Of a stretch of DNA of 64,000 bases, positions 1-9,657 are shown piece by piece. The stretch lies in contig JAIPCT010000002.1 of the NCBI GenBank assembly GCA_021738065.1, positions 18,910 through 82,909 on the forward strand, written 5' to 3'. Both the position numbers and the translations under genes were made by a program. This DNA is from Burkholderiaceae bacterium. Lineage in GTDB: Bacteria > Pseudomonadota > Gammaproteobacteria > Burkholderiales > Rhodocyclaceae. How positions within the stretch are numbered: position 1 is the stretch's first letter; each line of letters starts with the position of its first letter. The notes beneath the pieces were generated by a model. The model saw only the letters and a list, made by a program, of their open reading frames with translations, was not told the origin of the DNA and searched no databases.

Positions 1-785
1 AGCAAAGGCGCCGGACGATACTTGGAATCGTCGAAACCTTCATAGAAGACCTTCATGACCGCGAGCATTGTGTCCAGGCCGATCATGTCGGCCAGGGCCA
101 GCGGGCCGATGGGATGGTTGCATCCGAGCTTCATCCCGGCATCGATTTCCTCGGCGGTCGCCAAACCTTCGGCCAGCACGAAAATGGCTTCGTTGATCAT
201 CGGACAGAGAATGCGATTCACCACGAAGCCTGGATTGTTTTTCACCGTGATTGGCGTCTTGCCCAGCGCCTTGGCCAGGGCTTCGACGCTGGCATGCGTC
301 GCGTCTGATGTCTGCAGGCCGCGAATCAATTCGACCAGCGCCATCATCGGCACCGGATTGAAAAAATGCATGCCGATGAACCGGTCCGCGCGCCCGGTCG
401 CGGCGGCAAGCTGGGTAATTGATATCGACGACGTATTGCTGGCGATGATGGTCTCGGCGCCGATCACGGCTTCGACGTCCCTGAGTATCTTCAGCTTCAG
501 GCCTTCATTTTCGGTCGCCGCTTCGATCACGATATCGACGCCCTTCAAGTCCGCCGTCTGGGTGATCGGCTTGATGCGCGCCATCGCCGCGGCCTTCTGC
601 TCGGCCGTCATCTTTTCCTTCTTGACCAGCCGATCGAGACTGCCGGATACCGTGGCGACGCCTTTTTGCACGGCCGCCTCGTTGATGTCCAGCATCACCG
701 CATCGATGCCCACCACGGCACAGGCCTGGGCGATGCCATTGCCCATGGTGCCGGCACCGATGATGCCCACTGTCTTGATATTCAT
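1..785 (-). CDS. hbd: 3-hydroxybutyryl-CoA dehydrogenase, 3' end cut by window edge
   Basis: NAD(P)-dependent oxidation of (S)-3-hydroxyacyl-CoA to 3-oxoacyl-CoA, cytoplasmic, in beta-oxidation or butyryl-CoA metabolism. The reverse strand opens MNIKTVGIIGAGTMGNGIAQ, an N-terminal Rossmann GxGxxG. It continues with SNTSSISIT, the catalytic-histidine segment GMHFFNPVP and the start of the C-terminal domain at NNPGFVVNRI. About 261 residues are visible; the family is usually about 280-285, so only the last roughly 20 are missing. It is absent from the ORF track because no stop lies in the window. GGGAG sits 8 bases before the ATG at 785. Together with icmF 0.8 kb away it suggests a short-chain acyl-CoA locus. 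The exact acyl specificity cannot be read. Confidence 0.93.
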   Translation of the reverse strand, partial: MNIKTVGIIGAGTMGNGIAQACAVVGIDAVMLDINEAAVQKGVATVSGSLDRLVKKEKMTAEQKAAAMARIKPITQTADLKGVDIVIEAATENEGLKLKILRDVEAVIGAETIIASNTSSISITQLAAATGRADRFIGMHFFNPVPMMALVELIRGLQTSDATHASVEALAKALGKTPITVKNNPGFVVNRILCPMINEAIFVLAEGLATAEEIDAGMKLGCNHPIGPLALADMIGLDTMLAVMKVFYEGFDDSKYRPAPL

Positions 786-1038
786 GCCCGCTTCTCCCTT
801 TGATTCACTTGATGAGCACGCAAACGCGCTGTTGAGTTGACTGCGAGCGCAACAGCAGCAACTTCCCGCCGTTCGCCACGCAACATTATCGCCGAGTTCG
901 GTGTTGGCATCTCGTTTGCGGACGCTGGCGCATATATCGGGCTTGTCCCACCGGTGCACTCCTTGCGCCCGGGTTTTCCTGTTGCGAGCCGCCCTGGAAA
1001 GGGGGAGTATTCAGGCTACCCAAGCGGGAGTACGCATC

Positions 1039-1458
1039 ATGACCCCACTCGCCATCGGCACCAGCCTCTCCCTACCCGTCGATCCCCGCCCCTTTTTCGT
1101 CCCCAGTGGACTGAACGTGGCCCCCGGTGAGCGTTACCGCTTCACCGCCAGCGGAAAATGGCAGGACTGGTTTCGAATCACCACTGCCACAGGCTGGAAA
1201 CTCTGGCCGCTGCAACGCTGGAATCGTGTGCCCGGTGCGGCGTTCTTCTGCCTGTGCGGCTGCGTCGGCCAAAATGACAGGGATGCCTTTGTCATTGGCG
1301 CCGGCCTGGATTGGACGGTGCCCGATTCGATTGCCGGTTTTGACGACAAACAGCTCAATTTCTTCGCCAACGACTGGCCCGGCAGCTATGGCAACAACCT
1401 CGCGTTGCCGCCTGAGAAAGGCGGGCCGCTGACCGTTACCGTCACCCGACTGGCCTGA
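1039..1458 (+). CDS. Small LecA (PA-IL)-like carbohydrate-binding protein, putative
   Basis: A 139-residue protein with no signal peptide. The start at 1039 is preferred over the longer track ORF because GGGAG lies 8 bases upstream and the residues before it look non-coding. The C-terminal half resembles the PA-IL galactophilic lectin fold: an Asp-rich stretch (CGQNDRDAFVIGAG), a VPDSI segment, then FFANDWPGSYGNN, close to the NDVPGTYGNN loop that carries Ca2+ and galactose ligands in Pseudomonas LecA. The start of the protein (PVDPRPFFVPSGLNVAPGERY) fits the opening strands of the same beta sandwich. Lectin-like fold is an inference from these loops; sugar binding is untested. It stands alone between two minus-strand genes. 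Confidence 0.7.
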   Translation: MTPLAIGTSLSLPVDPRPFFVPSGLNVAPGERYRFTASGKWQDWFRITTATGWKLWPLQRWNRVPGAAFFCLCGCVGQNDRDAFVIGAGLDWTVPDSIAGFDDKQLNFFANDWPGSYGNNLALPPEKGGPLTVTVTRLA

Positions 1459-1569
1459 AGCCGACGAGCCCGAGACGCCGGCTTGTCGCCGTCCCGCCAT
1501 CCGCTACGACGGGGAGAGCGTCTTTTGCTCGACCGTCTTGAAGCGCTTTGCTTCACCGGCGCCTAGTTT

Positions 1570-4500
1570 TTACATGCTGCGCCGATACTGGCCGCCGACC
1601 TCGTAGAGGGCATTCGAAATCTGCCCCAGCGAACAGCAACGCACCGCCTCCATCATCACCGCGAAAACATTCTTGTTGTCGATCACGGCCTGTTTCAGAT
1701 CGGCGAGACAGGCCGCCGACTGGCCGCCGTTGCGGGTCTGGAAATCCTTGAGACGGCTGAGCTGCGACTGTTTCTCGGCCTCGGTCGAACGCGCCAGCTC
1801 GATTTCGCTGGCGACGCCGGAACCGTGTGGATTGAGGAAGGTATTGACGCCGATGATGGGGTAGGAGCCGTCGTGTTTCTTGTGCTCGTAGTGCATCGAC
1901 TCTTCCTGGATCTTACCGCGCTGATAGCCGGTTTCCATGGCGCCAAGCACGCCGCCTCGGCTGGCGATGGCTTCGAATTCCTTGAGCACGGCTTCCTCGA
2001 CCAGCTCGGTCAGCTCGTCGATGAGGAAGGCCCCCTGGTTCGGATTCTCGTTCTTCGCCACGCCCCACTCACGATTGATGATGAGCTGGATCGCCATGGC
2101 GCGACGCACGCTTTCTTCGGTCGGTGTGGTGATGGCCTCGTCATAGGCATTAGTGTGCAGACTGTTGCAGTTGTCGTAAATGGCAATCAGCGCCTGCAGC
2201 GTGGTGCGGATATCGTTGAAATCCATTTCCTGCGCATGCAGCGAACGGCCGGAAGTCTGGATGTGGTACTTGAGCTTCTGGCTGCGCTCGTTGGCGCCGT
2301 AGCGGTTCTTCATCGCCACCGCCCAGATGCGCCGCGCAACGCGGCCGATCACCGAATATTCCGGGTCCATGCCGTTGCTGAAAAAGAAGGACAGATTGCC
2401 GGCGAAATCGTCGATGTGCATACCACGCGCGAGATAGGTCTCGACATAGGTGAAGCCGTTGGCCAGGGTGAAGGCGAGTTGGCTGATCGGATTGGCGCCG
2501 GCTTCGGCGATGTGATAGCCGGAAATCGAGACCGAATAGAAATTGCGGATCTGGTTGTGCACGAAATACTCGGCGATATCGCCCATCATTTTCAGCGCGA
2601 ACTCGGTCGAGAAAATGCAGGTGTTCTGGCCCTGATCTTCCTTGAGGATGTCGGCCTGCACCGTGCCGCGCACCGATGAGAGCGTCCATTCGCGAATCTT
2701 TTCGGCTTCGTCCTCAGTGGCGTCGCGACCATTTTGGGTGCGGAACTTCTCGATCTGCTGATCAATCGCAGCGTTGAGAAACATCGCCAGAATCATCGGC
2801 GCCGGGCCATTGATGGTCATCGAGACCGAGGTGGCCGGGTCGCACAGATCGAAACCTGAATAGAGCACTTTGAGGTCGTCGAGTGTGGCGATCGAGACAC
2901 CGGAATTGCCGACCTTGCCGTAGATGTCGGGACGCGGATCGGGGTCGCAGCCATAGAGCGTGACCGAATCGAAGGCGGTAGACAGGCGTTTGGCCGGCAT
3001 GCCTTCCGAGACTTTCAGGAAACGCTTGTTGGTGCGAAAGGCATCGCCCTCGCCGGCAAACATGCGCGTCGGGTCTTCGTTCTCGCGCTTGAAGGCAAAC
3101 ACGCCTGCGGTGTAGGGGAAGGAGCCGGGAACATTCTCGCGCATGAGGAACTTGAGCAGTTCGCCTTCGTCATCGAAACGCGGAAGCGCGACTTTTCGGA
3201 TTTTGGTGCCGGAAAGCGTTTCGTGGATAAGTCCGGTGCGGATTTCCTTGCCACGGATTCTCACCACGTACTCGTCGCCGGCATAGGCCTTTTTCATGTC
3301 CGGCCACATCGCCAAAAGTTTGCGCGCGTGCGGCGTCAACTGCCCGTCCTTCCAGGCAATCAGTTCGTCGAAGTCACCGGCGTTCTTCTTGCATTCCTCG
3401 AAGATGGTCTTGGCGGTTTTCAGCGACTGGCGCTCGCGCGCAACGAGCGCCTGCTCGGTAACATGCGTGTGATAGGCACGCAGGGCGTCGGCGATCTCGG
3501 CCAAATAGCGCACACGGTCGGCCGGCACGATGGCGCGACCGGCCGAGGAATGCTTGACGCCGACCGCCGGCAGGCGATTCTTGCCGAACGCCAGCCCGCG
3601 CTCGGCCAGGCGCGGCGCCAACGCCTGATACAGCGCGGTGATGCCGTCGTCGTTGAAGCGCGCCGCCATGGTGCCGAACACTGGCATGTCTTCGGTCTTC
3701 TCGGTAAAGCGTTCGCGATTGCGCTGGTACTGCTTGCGTACGTCGCGCAGCGCGTCTTCCGCGCCCTTGCGGTCGAACTTGTTGATCGCGACGAAATCGG
3801 CGAAGTCCAGCATGTCGATCTTTTCCAGTTGCGAGGCGGCGCCGAACTCGGGCGTCATCACATACAGCGAGACATCGACCAGCGGCACGATGGCCGCGTC
3901 GCCCTGACCGATGCCCGAGGTTTCGACCACGATCAGGTCGAAACCGGCGACCTTGCAGGCGGCGATGACATCGGGCAGCGCCTTGGAGATCTCGCTGCCG
4001 GTGTCGCGTGTGGCCAGCGAGCGCATGTAGATGTTCGGATGCTGGATCGCGTTCATGCGGATGCGGTCACCGAGTAGCGCGCCGCCGGTGCGTTTGCGCG
4101 ACGGGTCGATGGAGATCACCGCAATTTTCTGGCTGTCGTCCTGGTCGAGTCTGAAACGGCGGATCAACTCGTCGGTCAGCGAACTCTTGCCAGCGCCGCC
4201 GGTGCCGGTGATGCCCAGGGTGGGAACTGCGGTCGGCGCATTCGCCGTGCCACCAGCGCCGACTTTTTCGAGCAATGCCTTCTTCGCCTTTTCCGGCCAG
4301 GCACCGTTCTCCAGGGCAGTGATGATCTGCGCCAGGTTGCGCATTTTCTGGCCGTGGTCCTCGACCTCCAGCGCCTTGATGTCCTGCGGCGCGCGCTTGC
4401 TGATATCCACGTCGCAACGCGCCACCATGTCGTTGATCATGCCCTGCAGGCCCATGCTCTGCCCGTCCTGCACCGAATACAGATGCGTCACGCCATACTC

Positions 4501-4860
4501 GTGCAGTTCCTGCATTTCGGCCGGCACGATCACGCCGCCGCCGCCGCCGAACACCTTGATGCTCTCGCCGCCACGCTCTTTCAGCAGATCGATCATGTAC
4601 TTGAAAAACTCGACGTGTCCGCCCTGGTACGAGGATATCGCAATGCCTTGGGCGTCTTCCTGCAGCGCCGCATTGACGATCTCTTCCACCGAACGGTTGT
4701 GCCCAAGATGAATCACTTCGACGCCGGACGACTGCAGGATGCGCCGCATGATATTGATTGAAGCGTCATGACCGTCGAACAGCGAGGTGGCGGTGACGAA
4801 TCGAACCTTGTGCTTGGGCTTGTAGGGAACGAGTTTGGCGGCGACAGAAAGATCGGTCAT
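1570..4860 (-). CDS. icmF: Fused isobutyryl-CoA mutase IcmF (B12 domain, G-protein chaperone, mutase)
   Basis: Adenosylcobalamin-dependent interconversion of isobutyryl-CoA and n-butyryl-CoA, with a built-in GTPase that loads and protects the cofactor. 1096 residues, normal for IcmF. Order: B12-binding domain about 18-150 (FDGHDAS gives Asp29 and His31; GGGGG near 105), linker, MeaI-type G domain with Walker A GTGGAGKS near 219 and NKFD near 360, then the TIM-barrel mutase from about 560. The two specificity positions read as the isobutyryl type: Phe601 in TRMFAGEG and Gln745 in GQNTCIF, where methylmalonyl-CoA mutase has Tyr and Arg and pivalyl-CoA mutase has Leu and Ala. AGGAG lies 8 bases before the ATG. 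The linker at 199-205 (KVGAGGT) is one copy of the dispersed DNA motif. Divergent from an AraC regulator. Confidence 0.97.
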   Translation of the reverse strand: MTDLSVAAKLVPYKPKHKVRFVTATSLFDGHDASINIMRRILQSSGVEVIHLGHNRSVEEIVNAALQEDAQGIAISSYQGGHVEFFKYMIDLLKERGGESIKVFGGGGGVIVPAEMQELHEYGVTHLYSVQDGQSMGLQGMINDMVARCDVDISKRAPQDIKALEVEDHGQKMRNLAQIITALENGAWPEKAKKALLEKVGAGGTANAPTAVPTLGITGTGGAGKSSLTDELIRRFRLDQDDSQKIAVISIDPSRKRTGGALLGDRIRMNAIQHPNIYMRSLATRDTGSEISKALPDVIAACKVAGFDLIVVETSGIGQGDAAIVPLVDVSLYVMTPEFGAASQLEKIDMLDFADFVAINKFDRKGAEDALRDVRKQYQRNRERFTEKTEDMPVFGTMAARFNDDGITALYQALAPRLAERGLAFGKNRLPAVGVKHSSAGRAIVPADRVRYLAEIADALRAYHTHVTEQALVARERQSLKTAKTIFEECKKNAGDFDELIAWKDGQLTPHARKLLAMWPDMKKAYAGDEYVVRIRGKEIRTGLIHETLSGTKIRKVALPRFDDEGELLKFLMRENVPGSFPYTAGVFAFKRENEDPTRMFAGEGDAFRTNKRFLKVSEGMPAKRLSTAFDSVTLYGCDPDPRPDIYGKVGNSGVSIATLDDLKVLYSGFDLCDPATSVSMTINGPAPMILAMFLNAAIDQQIEKFRTQNGRDATEDEAEKIREWTLSSVRGTVQADILKEDQGQNTCIFSTEFALKMMGDIAEYFVHNQIRNFYSVSISGYHIAEAGANPISQLAFTLANGFTYVETYLARGMHIDDFAGNLSFFFSNGMDPEYSVIGRVARRIWAVAMKNRYGANERSQKLKYHIQTSGRSLHAQEMDFNDIRTTLQALIAIYDNCNSLHTNAYDEAITTPTEESVRRAMAIQLIINREWGVAKNENPNQGAFLIDELTELVEEAVLKEFEAIASRGGVLGAMETGYQRGKIQEESMHYEHKKHDGSYPIIGVNTFLNPHGSGVASEIELARSTEAEKQSQLSRLKDFQTRNGGQSAACLADLKQAVIDNKNVFAVMMEAVRCCSLGQISNALYEVGGQYRRSM
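4241..4266 (-). repeat. Dispersed 26-base motif, copy 1 (in icmF linker)
   Basis: Reads AAAGTCGGCG, CTGGTG, GC, ACGGCGAA on the coding strand and encodes KVGAGGTAN in the linker between the B12 and G domains. Its first 20 bases are identical to copy 9 in the unrelated flavin reductase. Confidence 0.7.
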
Positions 4861-4913
4861 GGCAACGGCTCCTGGATGGGCGGCAGTGCTTTCATCATAG
4901 GCAAAGGCCGCTC

Positions 4914-4952
4914 GTCATGCCATGACACAAACCGACGATAACTATGCATAAT
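4914..4952 (+). promoter_or_regulatory. Palindrome and possible promoter in the icmF/araC divergent region
   Basis: GTCATG-C-CATGAC (4914-4926) is a perfect 6-base inverted repeat with one central base. It overlaps a possible -35 TGACAC (4923-4928), which is followed after 18 bases by CATAAT (4947-4952). The AraC ATG at 4961 lies where transcription would start, so the regulator may have a leaderless message. The palindrome is a candidate operator for either gene; which protein binds it cannot be told from sequence. Confidence 0.35.
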
Positions 4953-4960
4953 TAGCCAAT

Positions 4961-6010
4961 ATGCCTCAGATATCTCACCCCATCCGAAACCGCGTTGACA
5001 GCCCGTCGACTGTCGCTATCGGCTTTGTAGTAGGCATTCTTGCCGGAGTTTCACGAGCCGGCTTGAGTGCCGAGGACTTGCTCGAACATGCAGATATTGC
5101 CACAAGTGTTTTGCATGATCGCCAATCCCGTATTCCGGTGGCACGCTATGCGGCGCTCTATCGCCTGATCAACGAGCGTCTCGACGACGAAGGCTTCGCC
5201 CTGTTTTCCCGTCCCCTGCGCCGTGGCAGCTTCGAGTTCCTCTGCCGCGCCGTGCTTTCCGCTGCAACCCTGGAAGAGGCGCTGGAGCGCATCGCGCGTT
5301 TTCTGCAGGTACTGCAAGACAATCTCGACGTCGAGTTGGAAAGCAGCGGGGACGCCGCCGTCATTGTCATCAGCCAGGAACAAGCGCTGCCGGTCGGCCC
5401 GGCGGGCCGCGTGTTCGCCTTCGAGTGGCTGCTGCGCATGATTCACGGCCTGGCGGCATGGCTGGTGGCGCATCCCTTGCCGCTCGACGAAGTCTGCTTC
5501 CCCTATCCGCCGCCGCTGCATGCCGCCGACTACGAGCTGGTCTTCGCACCACGTTACACCTTCGATGCGCCACGTCTCGAAGCGCGCTTTCCCGCAGAAT
5601 GGCTGGCCCTCCCGGTACGCCGCGATGAAGCCGCACTGCGCGACTTTCTGCTCGGCGCCCCGGCCAGCATCACCACGCTCTACCGTCGCGACCGGGCGCT
5701 GAGCCTGCGCGTGCGAGAGTATCTGCGTGCCGCCCTGCCCGAACACCTGCTGCTGCCGGCCATCGCCCGCCGCGTGCTGCTCTCGCCGCGTACCTTGCAC
5801 CGCCGCCTGGAAGACGAAGGCACCAGCTTTCGCGCCATAAAGGATGGCCTGCGCCGCGAACTGGCGACCGAATGGCTGACCAAGTCCGACCGGCCGCTGG
5901 GTCGAATCGGCGCCGAGCTCGGCTTCGCCGACGCCGCAGCGTTTTATCGTGCCTTTGCCGGCTGGACCGGCAGCGGCCCACGCGACTATCGCAAACGCTT
6001 CGGGCAATAG
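4961..6010 (+). CDS. AraC-type transcriptional regulator (arabinose-binding-like N-terminal domain)
   Basis: A 349-residue DNA-binding regulator. The N-terminal two thirds (about 20-210, with GFALFSRPLRRGSFEFLCRA and VCFPYPPP) match the ligand-sensing domain found in OruR/ArgR-like AraC proteins. The C-terminal roughly 100 residues hold two helix-turn-helix units: IARRVLLSPRTLHRRLEDEG and the AraC signature region ELGFADAAAFYRAFAGWTG. Divergently transcribed from icmF, with only 100 bases between the two starts, so control of icmF and of itself is the natural guess. No ribosome binding site is visible before the ATG. The effector is unknown; a short-chain acid or acyl-CoA would fit the context. 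Confidence 0.9.
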   Translation: MPQISHPIRNRVDSPSTVAIGFVVGILAGVSRAGLSAEDLLEHADIATSVLHDRQSRIPVARYAALYRLINERLDDEGFALFSRPLRRGSFEFLCRAVLSAATLEEALERIARFLQVLQDNLDVELESSGDAAVIVISQEQALPVGPAGRVFAFEWLLRMIHGLAAWLVAHPLPLDEVCFPYPPPLHAADYELVFAPRYTFDAPRLEARFPAEWLALPVRRDEAALRDFLLGAPASITTLYRRDRALSLRVREYLRAALPEHLLLPAIARRVLLSPRTLHRRLEDEGTSFRAIKDGLRRELATEWLTKSDRPLGRIGAELGFADAAAFYRAFAGWTGSGPRDYRKRFGQ

Positions 6011-6076
6011 ATCGGACAGTTCGTGGGGCCAGGACCGCGATCTGCCACCCGCACAAGTCGGCACTTGCCGCTGCCG

Positions 6077-6547
6077 ATGTTAGGATTATTCTTTTCCCGA
6101 TGGCAACGACAAATCGTGAGCTCCCGTTCGACCAGTTCGGAAATCGACGGCTTCGAGATCGGTATTGCCGAAATCGATCTGCAGCATCGCCAGCTCAATC
6201 AACTTCTGCAACGCTTGCGGAATTCGGCCGACAAGCAATACGGCTATGCGGCGAACGCAATACTTGGCGAGTTGGTGATCCAGACCCGAATACATTTCGC
6301 GGTGGAAGAAAGCCTGATGCGGCTCCTCTCATACCCGGAAACGGAAGCCCATATTGCGGAACATCGTCACCTGATGGAACAGCTCGACAAGTTCAGGCTG
6401 CGCGCGCAGGATTTCGATGTCGCTGACGGCCTGGCGAGTTTCATTCAGACCTGGTTGCACGAGCATATCGATAGTTTTGACCGCAAATTCGTTGCCCATT
6501 TCATCGGCAAAGGCATCGATCCTTCGGCTGCGCCCAAGGTCGATTGA
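6077..6547 (+). CDS. Bacteriohemerythrin (oxygen-binding di-iron protein)
   Basis: A four-helix protein that binds O2 at a non-haem di-iron site. All expected ligands are visible: His in DLQHRQL, the HxxxE of HFAVEESLM, HIAEHRHLMEQ with HxxxH, and HxxxxD in HEHIDSFDRKF. 156 residues from the ATG at 6077, close to the usual size. The track ORF starts 54 bases earlier, but those residues have no hemerythrin similarity. Conserved opening EIDGFEIGIAEIDLQH supports the frame. Stands alone; likely oxygen storage, sensing or delivery in a cell facing changing oxygen levels, but no partner gene is adjacent to narrow the role. Confidence 0.92.
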   Translation: MLGLFFSRWQRQIVSSRSTSSEIDGFEIGIAEIDLQHRQLNQLLQRLRNSADKQYGYAANAILGELVIQTRIHFAVEESLMRLLSYPETEAHIAEHRHLMEQLDKFRLRAQDFDVADGLASFIQTWLHEHIDSFDRKFVAHFIGKGIDPSAAPKVD

Positions 6548-6601
6548 GCCGCGCCGAAGGGATTCACCTGCCGCTGCGCGGCAAGCTGGATCGCCCAAGG
6601 C

Positions 6602-6859
6602 TCATTGCTCCGAATCCGGCATCCTGGCCGGACGCTTCGGCAGCAGCCAGACCAGCAGCAGCGGAAGCACCGGAATCGACAGGGCAAACAACAGCCAGAG
6701 CGTCCGCGACCGTCCTTTGCGCTTGGCGATAATTGCCGTCGGCACCGCCGTCGCGAGCGCCACGACGGTAAGCAGAATCGCGCTCGTCAGCAAGGATTCG
6801 ATGGCGCCGGCGTCGTAGCCCAATTGATTGAGCAAAGCGCCGGCTTGCGGATCAAGCAC
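6602..6859 (-). CDS. Small two-helix membrane protein, function unknown
   Basis: 85 residues starting at a GTG with GGGAG about 7 bases upstream. Two hydrophobic segments are clear: residues about 22-45 (LLTSAILLTVVALATAVPTAI) and about 53-72 (LWLLFALSIPVLPLLLVWLL), joined by a basic loop AKRKGRSR, so the loop is probably cytoplasmic. No domain is recognised. It lies just downstream of the EF-G paralogue on the same strand, 38 bases away, so it may be its last co-transcribed gene. Confidence 0.6.
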   Translation of the reverse strand: MLDPQAGALLNQLGYDAGAIESLLTSAILLTVVALATAVPTAIIAKRKGRSRTLWLLFALSIPVLPLLLVWLLPKRPARMPDSEQ

Positions 6860-6897
6860 GGGCGCGCTCCCGACAAGGAACCATGATCGCGGGGCGA

Positions 6898-8961
6898 TCA
6901 GTCATCTTCGTCCTTCAGCTTGAAGCTGGCTGCCAGTTTTTGCTGCACCTGCGGCGGTACTTGCGCGTAGTGCGCGAACTCGATGCTGTAGGCGCCCTGG
7001 CCTCCGGTCAGGGACTTCAGACGCGACGCGTAGTCGGCGATTTCGGCCAGCGGCACCTCGCCGCCGACGCTGAGCAAACCCTGGCGCCGCGCCGCGAGAC
7101 TGCTTTGGGTCCCGGTGACGTGGCCGCGCCGGCTCGCCAGATCCCCTGCAATATCGCCCATCGCAGCTTCGGGCGTGGTTACCTCAATGCTGACGATGGG
7201 CTCCAGCACGATGGCCTCGGCGGCTCGAATTGCCGCCACCGTTGCCTTGCGACCGGCGCTGAAAAAAGCGACTTCCTTGCCGTCCACCGGGTGCGTCTTG
7301 CCGTCATGCACGATGACGCGAATGTCTTGCACCGGAAACCCCGCGACCACGCCGTCGGCCAGGGCCTGACGTACACCTTTCTCCACGGCCGGCATGAAAA
7401 CACCGGGAATCACGCCACCCTTGACGTGGTCCACAAACTCGAATCCAGCGCCGCGCGGCAAGGGTTCGATGCGCAAGAACACCTCGCCGAACTGGCCCGC
7501 TCCTCCCGACTGCTTCTTGTGCCGGCAATGCCCATCGGCGGCGGCGGTAATGGTTTCGGTGTAGGGAATCAGCGGCAGTCGGGTATCGAGTTCGAGCTTG
7601 TACTGGCTTGCCATCTTTTCCAGCTTGTAGCGCAAATGCATCTCGCCCAGGCCCCGAATCACGGTCTCGTGCGTTGTCGGATGACGCTCGACCTCGAAGC
7701 AGGGATCTTCCAGTTCCAGCTTGTGCAGTATGTCGAACAGGCGCTGCTCGTCGCCCTTGCGCCGGGTCTCTACGGCAAGCCCTTGCATCGGCCTGGGAAA
7801 TTCGAGTGGGCGCAAATGGATACGGTCCTCGTCGTGCGAGTCATGCAGCACGACGTCGAATTCGATCTCATCAACTTTTGCCACGGCACCGATATCGCCG
7901 GGCAGCAGTTCACCGACTTCGACATAGTCCTTGCCCTGCAACTGGTAAAGATGGGCAACCTTGAAGGGCTTTCTACCCTCGCCGACGAAGAGCTGGCTAT
8001 CCTTGCGCACCGTACCCTGGTGCACTCGGAAAACACCGACTTTCCCCATATAGGGATCGACAATGATCTTGAACACGTGGGCGAGAACATGCAGTGCGGG
8101 ATCGGGGCGGGCAGCGAACGCCTCGCCGGCCTGGCCTGCTTCGCCGCGGTAAAAAGGCGGCGCATTGCCCTCGGTGGGATTGGGCGCGAGAGTCGCCAGC
8201 ACGTGCAAAAGTTGATCAATGCCCGCGCCGGTGCGCGCCGAAGTGAATAGTATGGGAATCAGGTGGCCGGCACGCAATGCCCGCTCGAATGGCGCATGCA
8301 GTTCGGCGGCATCCGGCTCCTTGCCATCCTCGAGGTAACGCGCCAGCAGGGCCTCGTCCTCCTCCACCAGTTGATCGATCAACTCGCGATGAGCATGCGC
8401 GATCGAATCGAAATCCGCGTCACCACTATCGTGCTCCAGCACTTCAACCACGTCGTGACGATCATGCGCCGGCAAATCGAGCAGCAAGCACTCCTTGCCG
8501 AAGCGCTCGCGGATTTCGCTGACCAGCCCCGACAGATCGAGGTTCTCGGCGTCGATCTTGTTGATCACGATCATCCGCGCCAATCCGCGGGCCTGTGCCG
8601 CGCTCATCATGCGCTCTGTCGCCAGTTCGATGCCCGTCTGGGCGTTGATCACCACCACGGCGGTATCCACGCCCGCCAACGCGGCCGTGGCCTGTCCCGC
8701 AAAGTCGGGGTAGCCCGGAGTGTCGATGAGATGAATATGGACATCCTCCCAGACGAAGTTGACCAAGGCCGCGTTGAGCGAATGGCCGGCAGTTTTTTCC
8801 TGAGGGTCGAAATCGCATACCGCACTGCCCTTTTCGACCGAGCCTCGTGCGGAGATCGCGCCGGATTTCAACAACAGGGCTTCCGCCAGGGTGGTCTTGC
8901 CCGCGCCGCCATGGCCTACGAGCGCCAGGGCGCGGATTGATTCAGTGGTGTATCTGGACAT
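6898..8961 (-). CDS. Elongation factor G-like translational GTPase (EF-G2 type)
   Basis: A paralogue of EF-G, 687 residues. G domain motifs: P-loop GHGGAGKTTLAE near residue 16, DTPGYPDF near 80 and NKID near 133. EF-G domains II to V follow (GKVGVFRVHQG, GLGEMHLRYKLEKM, HCRHKKQSGGAGQFGEV, ASRRGHVTG). It is a short G-prime-region type, and it does not sit in a str operon with rpsL, rpsG and tuf, so it is unlikely to be the housekeeping fusA. Relatives are annotated as elongation factor G-like or FusA2. Some help ribosome recycling or work under stress; which applies here cannot be seen. A GGGGA run precedes the ATG by about 10 bases. Confidence 0.92.
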   Translation of the reverse strand: MSRYTTESIRALALVGHGGAGKTTLAEALLLKSGAISARGSVEKGSAVCDFDPQEKTAGHSLNAALVNFVWEDVHIHLIDTPGYPDFAGQATAALAGVDTAVVVINAQTGIELATERMMSAAQARGLARMIVINKIDAENLDLSGLVSEIRERFGKECLLLDLPAHDRHDVVEVLEHDSGDADFDSIAHAHRELIDQLVEEDEALLARYLEDGKEPDAAELHAPFERALRAGHLIPILFTSARTGAGIDQLLHVLATLAPNPTEGNAPPFYRGEAGQAGEAFAARPDPALHVLAHVFKIIVDPYMGKVGVFRVHQGTVRKDSQLFVGEGRKPFKVAHLYQLQGKDYVEVGELLPGDIGAVAKVDEIEFDVVLHDSHDEDRIHLRPLEFPRPMQGLAVETRRKGDEQRLFDILHKLELEDPCFEVERHPTTHETVIRGLGEMHLRYKLEKMASQYKLELDTRLPLIPYTETITAAADGHCRHKKQSGGAGQFGEVFLRIEPLPRGAGFEFVDHVKGGVIPGVFMPAVEKGVRQALADGVVAGFPVQDIRVIVHDGKTHPVDGKEVAFFSAGRKATVAAIRAAEAIVLEPIVSIEVTTPEAAMGDIAGDLASRRGHVTGTQSSLAARRQGLLSVGGEVPLAEIADYASRLKSLTGGQGAYSIEFAHYAQVPPQVQQKLAASFKLKDEDD

Positions 8962-9016
8962 GATGCGGACTTCCCCTTGGTATGTTCTGGTGAAATTCTA
9001 ACCCCGGCACGTCCGT

Positions 9017-9454
9017 TCAACTCGCCGCCGCGGGCCGATCGCGCGAGGGTACGCGCCAGAGCCAGACCGACGTCGAGACGCCAATCAGCGCCAGCGTCGC
9101 TTGCAGCCAGGGCAGCGCAGACAAGGTCCAGATCGACGCACAGATGGTCAAACTCATCAGGATGATGGCAATGATCTTGACGCGAAATGGAATGCTGTGG
9201 TGCCGCCGCCATTCGATGATCAGCGGACCGAAGGTCTGATTGGCAATCAGCCATCGATAAAACGGTTCCGAGGCCCGCGCATAGCATGCGGCGGCAAGCA
9301 GAATGAAGGGCGTGGTCGGCAGGCCCGGAAGGAAAACACCGATGATCCCCAGCAGCAGGGCGAGACTGCCGAGCGACCACAAGAGCACGCGCACCAGCAT
9401 CGACGGGTGGAGCTCTGACTCGGGTATTTCGTAGGGGATTTCGTCTTCGTTCAT
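9017..9454 (-). CDS. DUF454 (YbaN-like) inner membrane protein
   Basis: 145 residues from the ATG at 9454; the longer track ORF adds upstream residues that look non-coding. The hallmark of the family is visible: LGIIGVFLPGLPTTPFILLAAACYARASEP, a first membrane helix followed by the PGLPTTPF loop and a conserved ARxSEPFYRWL segment. Two more hydrophobic helices follow (VKIIAIILMSLTICASIW and LQATLALIGVSTSVWLW). Biological role of YbaN proteins is not established. The short acidic N-terminus is probably cytoplasmic. Not in an obvious operon: 56 bases from the EF-G-like gene and divergent from the GGDEF/EAL gene. Confidence 0.85.
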   Translation of the reverse strand: MNEDEIPYEIPESELHPSMLVRVLLWSLGSLALLLGIIGVFLPGLPTTPFILLAAACYARASEPFYRWLIANQTFGPLIIEWRRHHSIPFRVKIIAIILMSLTICASIWTLSALPWLQATLALIGVSTSVWLWRVPSRDRPAAAS

Positions 9455-9657
9455 TTCAGACTCGCTGCTTTCCGACACTTTGCCAGAAAGCGCCGGGATC
9501 CGCTGCCGCATGCGACACCAGAGCCGACGCCCGGACTCGCATGGCGTAGTTCGCCTGCGTGGATGACGGGGGGGCTGTCCGCGCCTACTGTTTGCCGTCT
9601 GAATTGTTCCAGCCCATAATGCACGTGGAATCGATAGCGCCAATGAACGGAGGACCG

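Noticed and set aside
6898-8961. Calling the EF-G paralogue the housekeeping fusA
   Set aside because: It is about 687 residues, lacks the str-operon neighbours and diverges in the G domain; a second EF-G-like protein is the safer reading.
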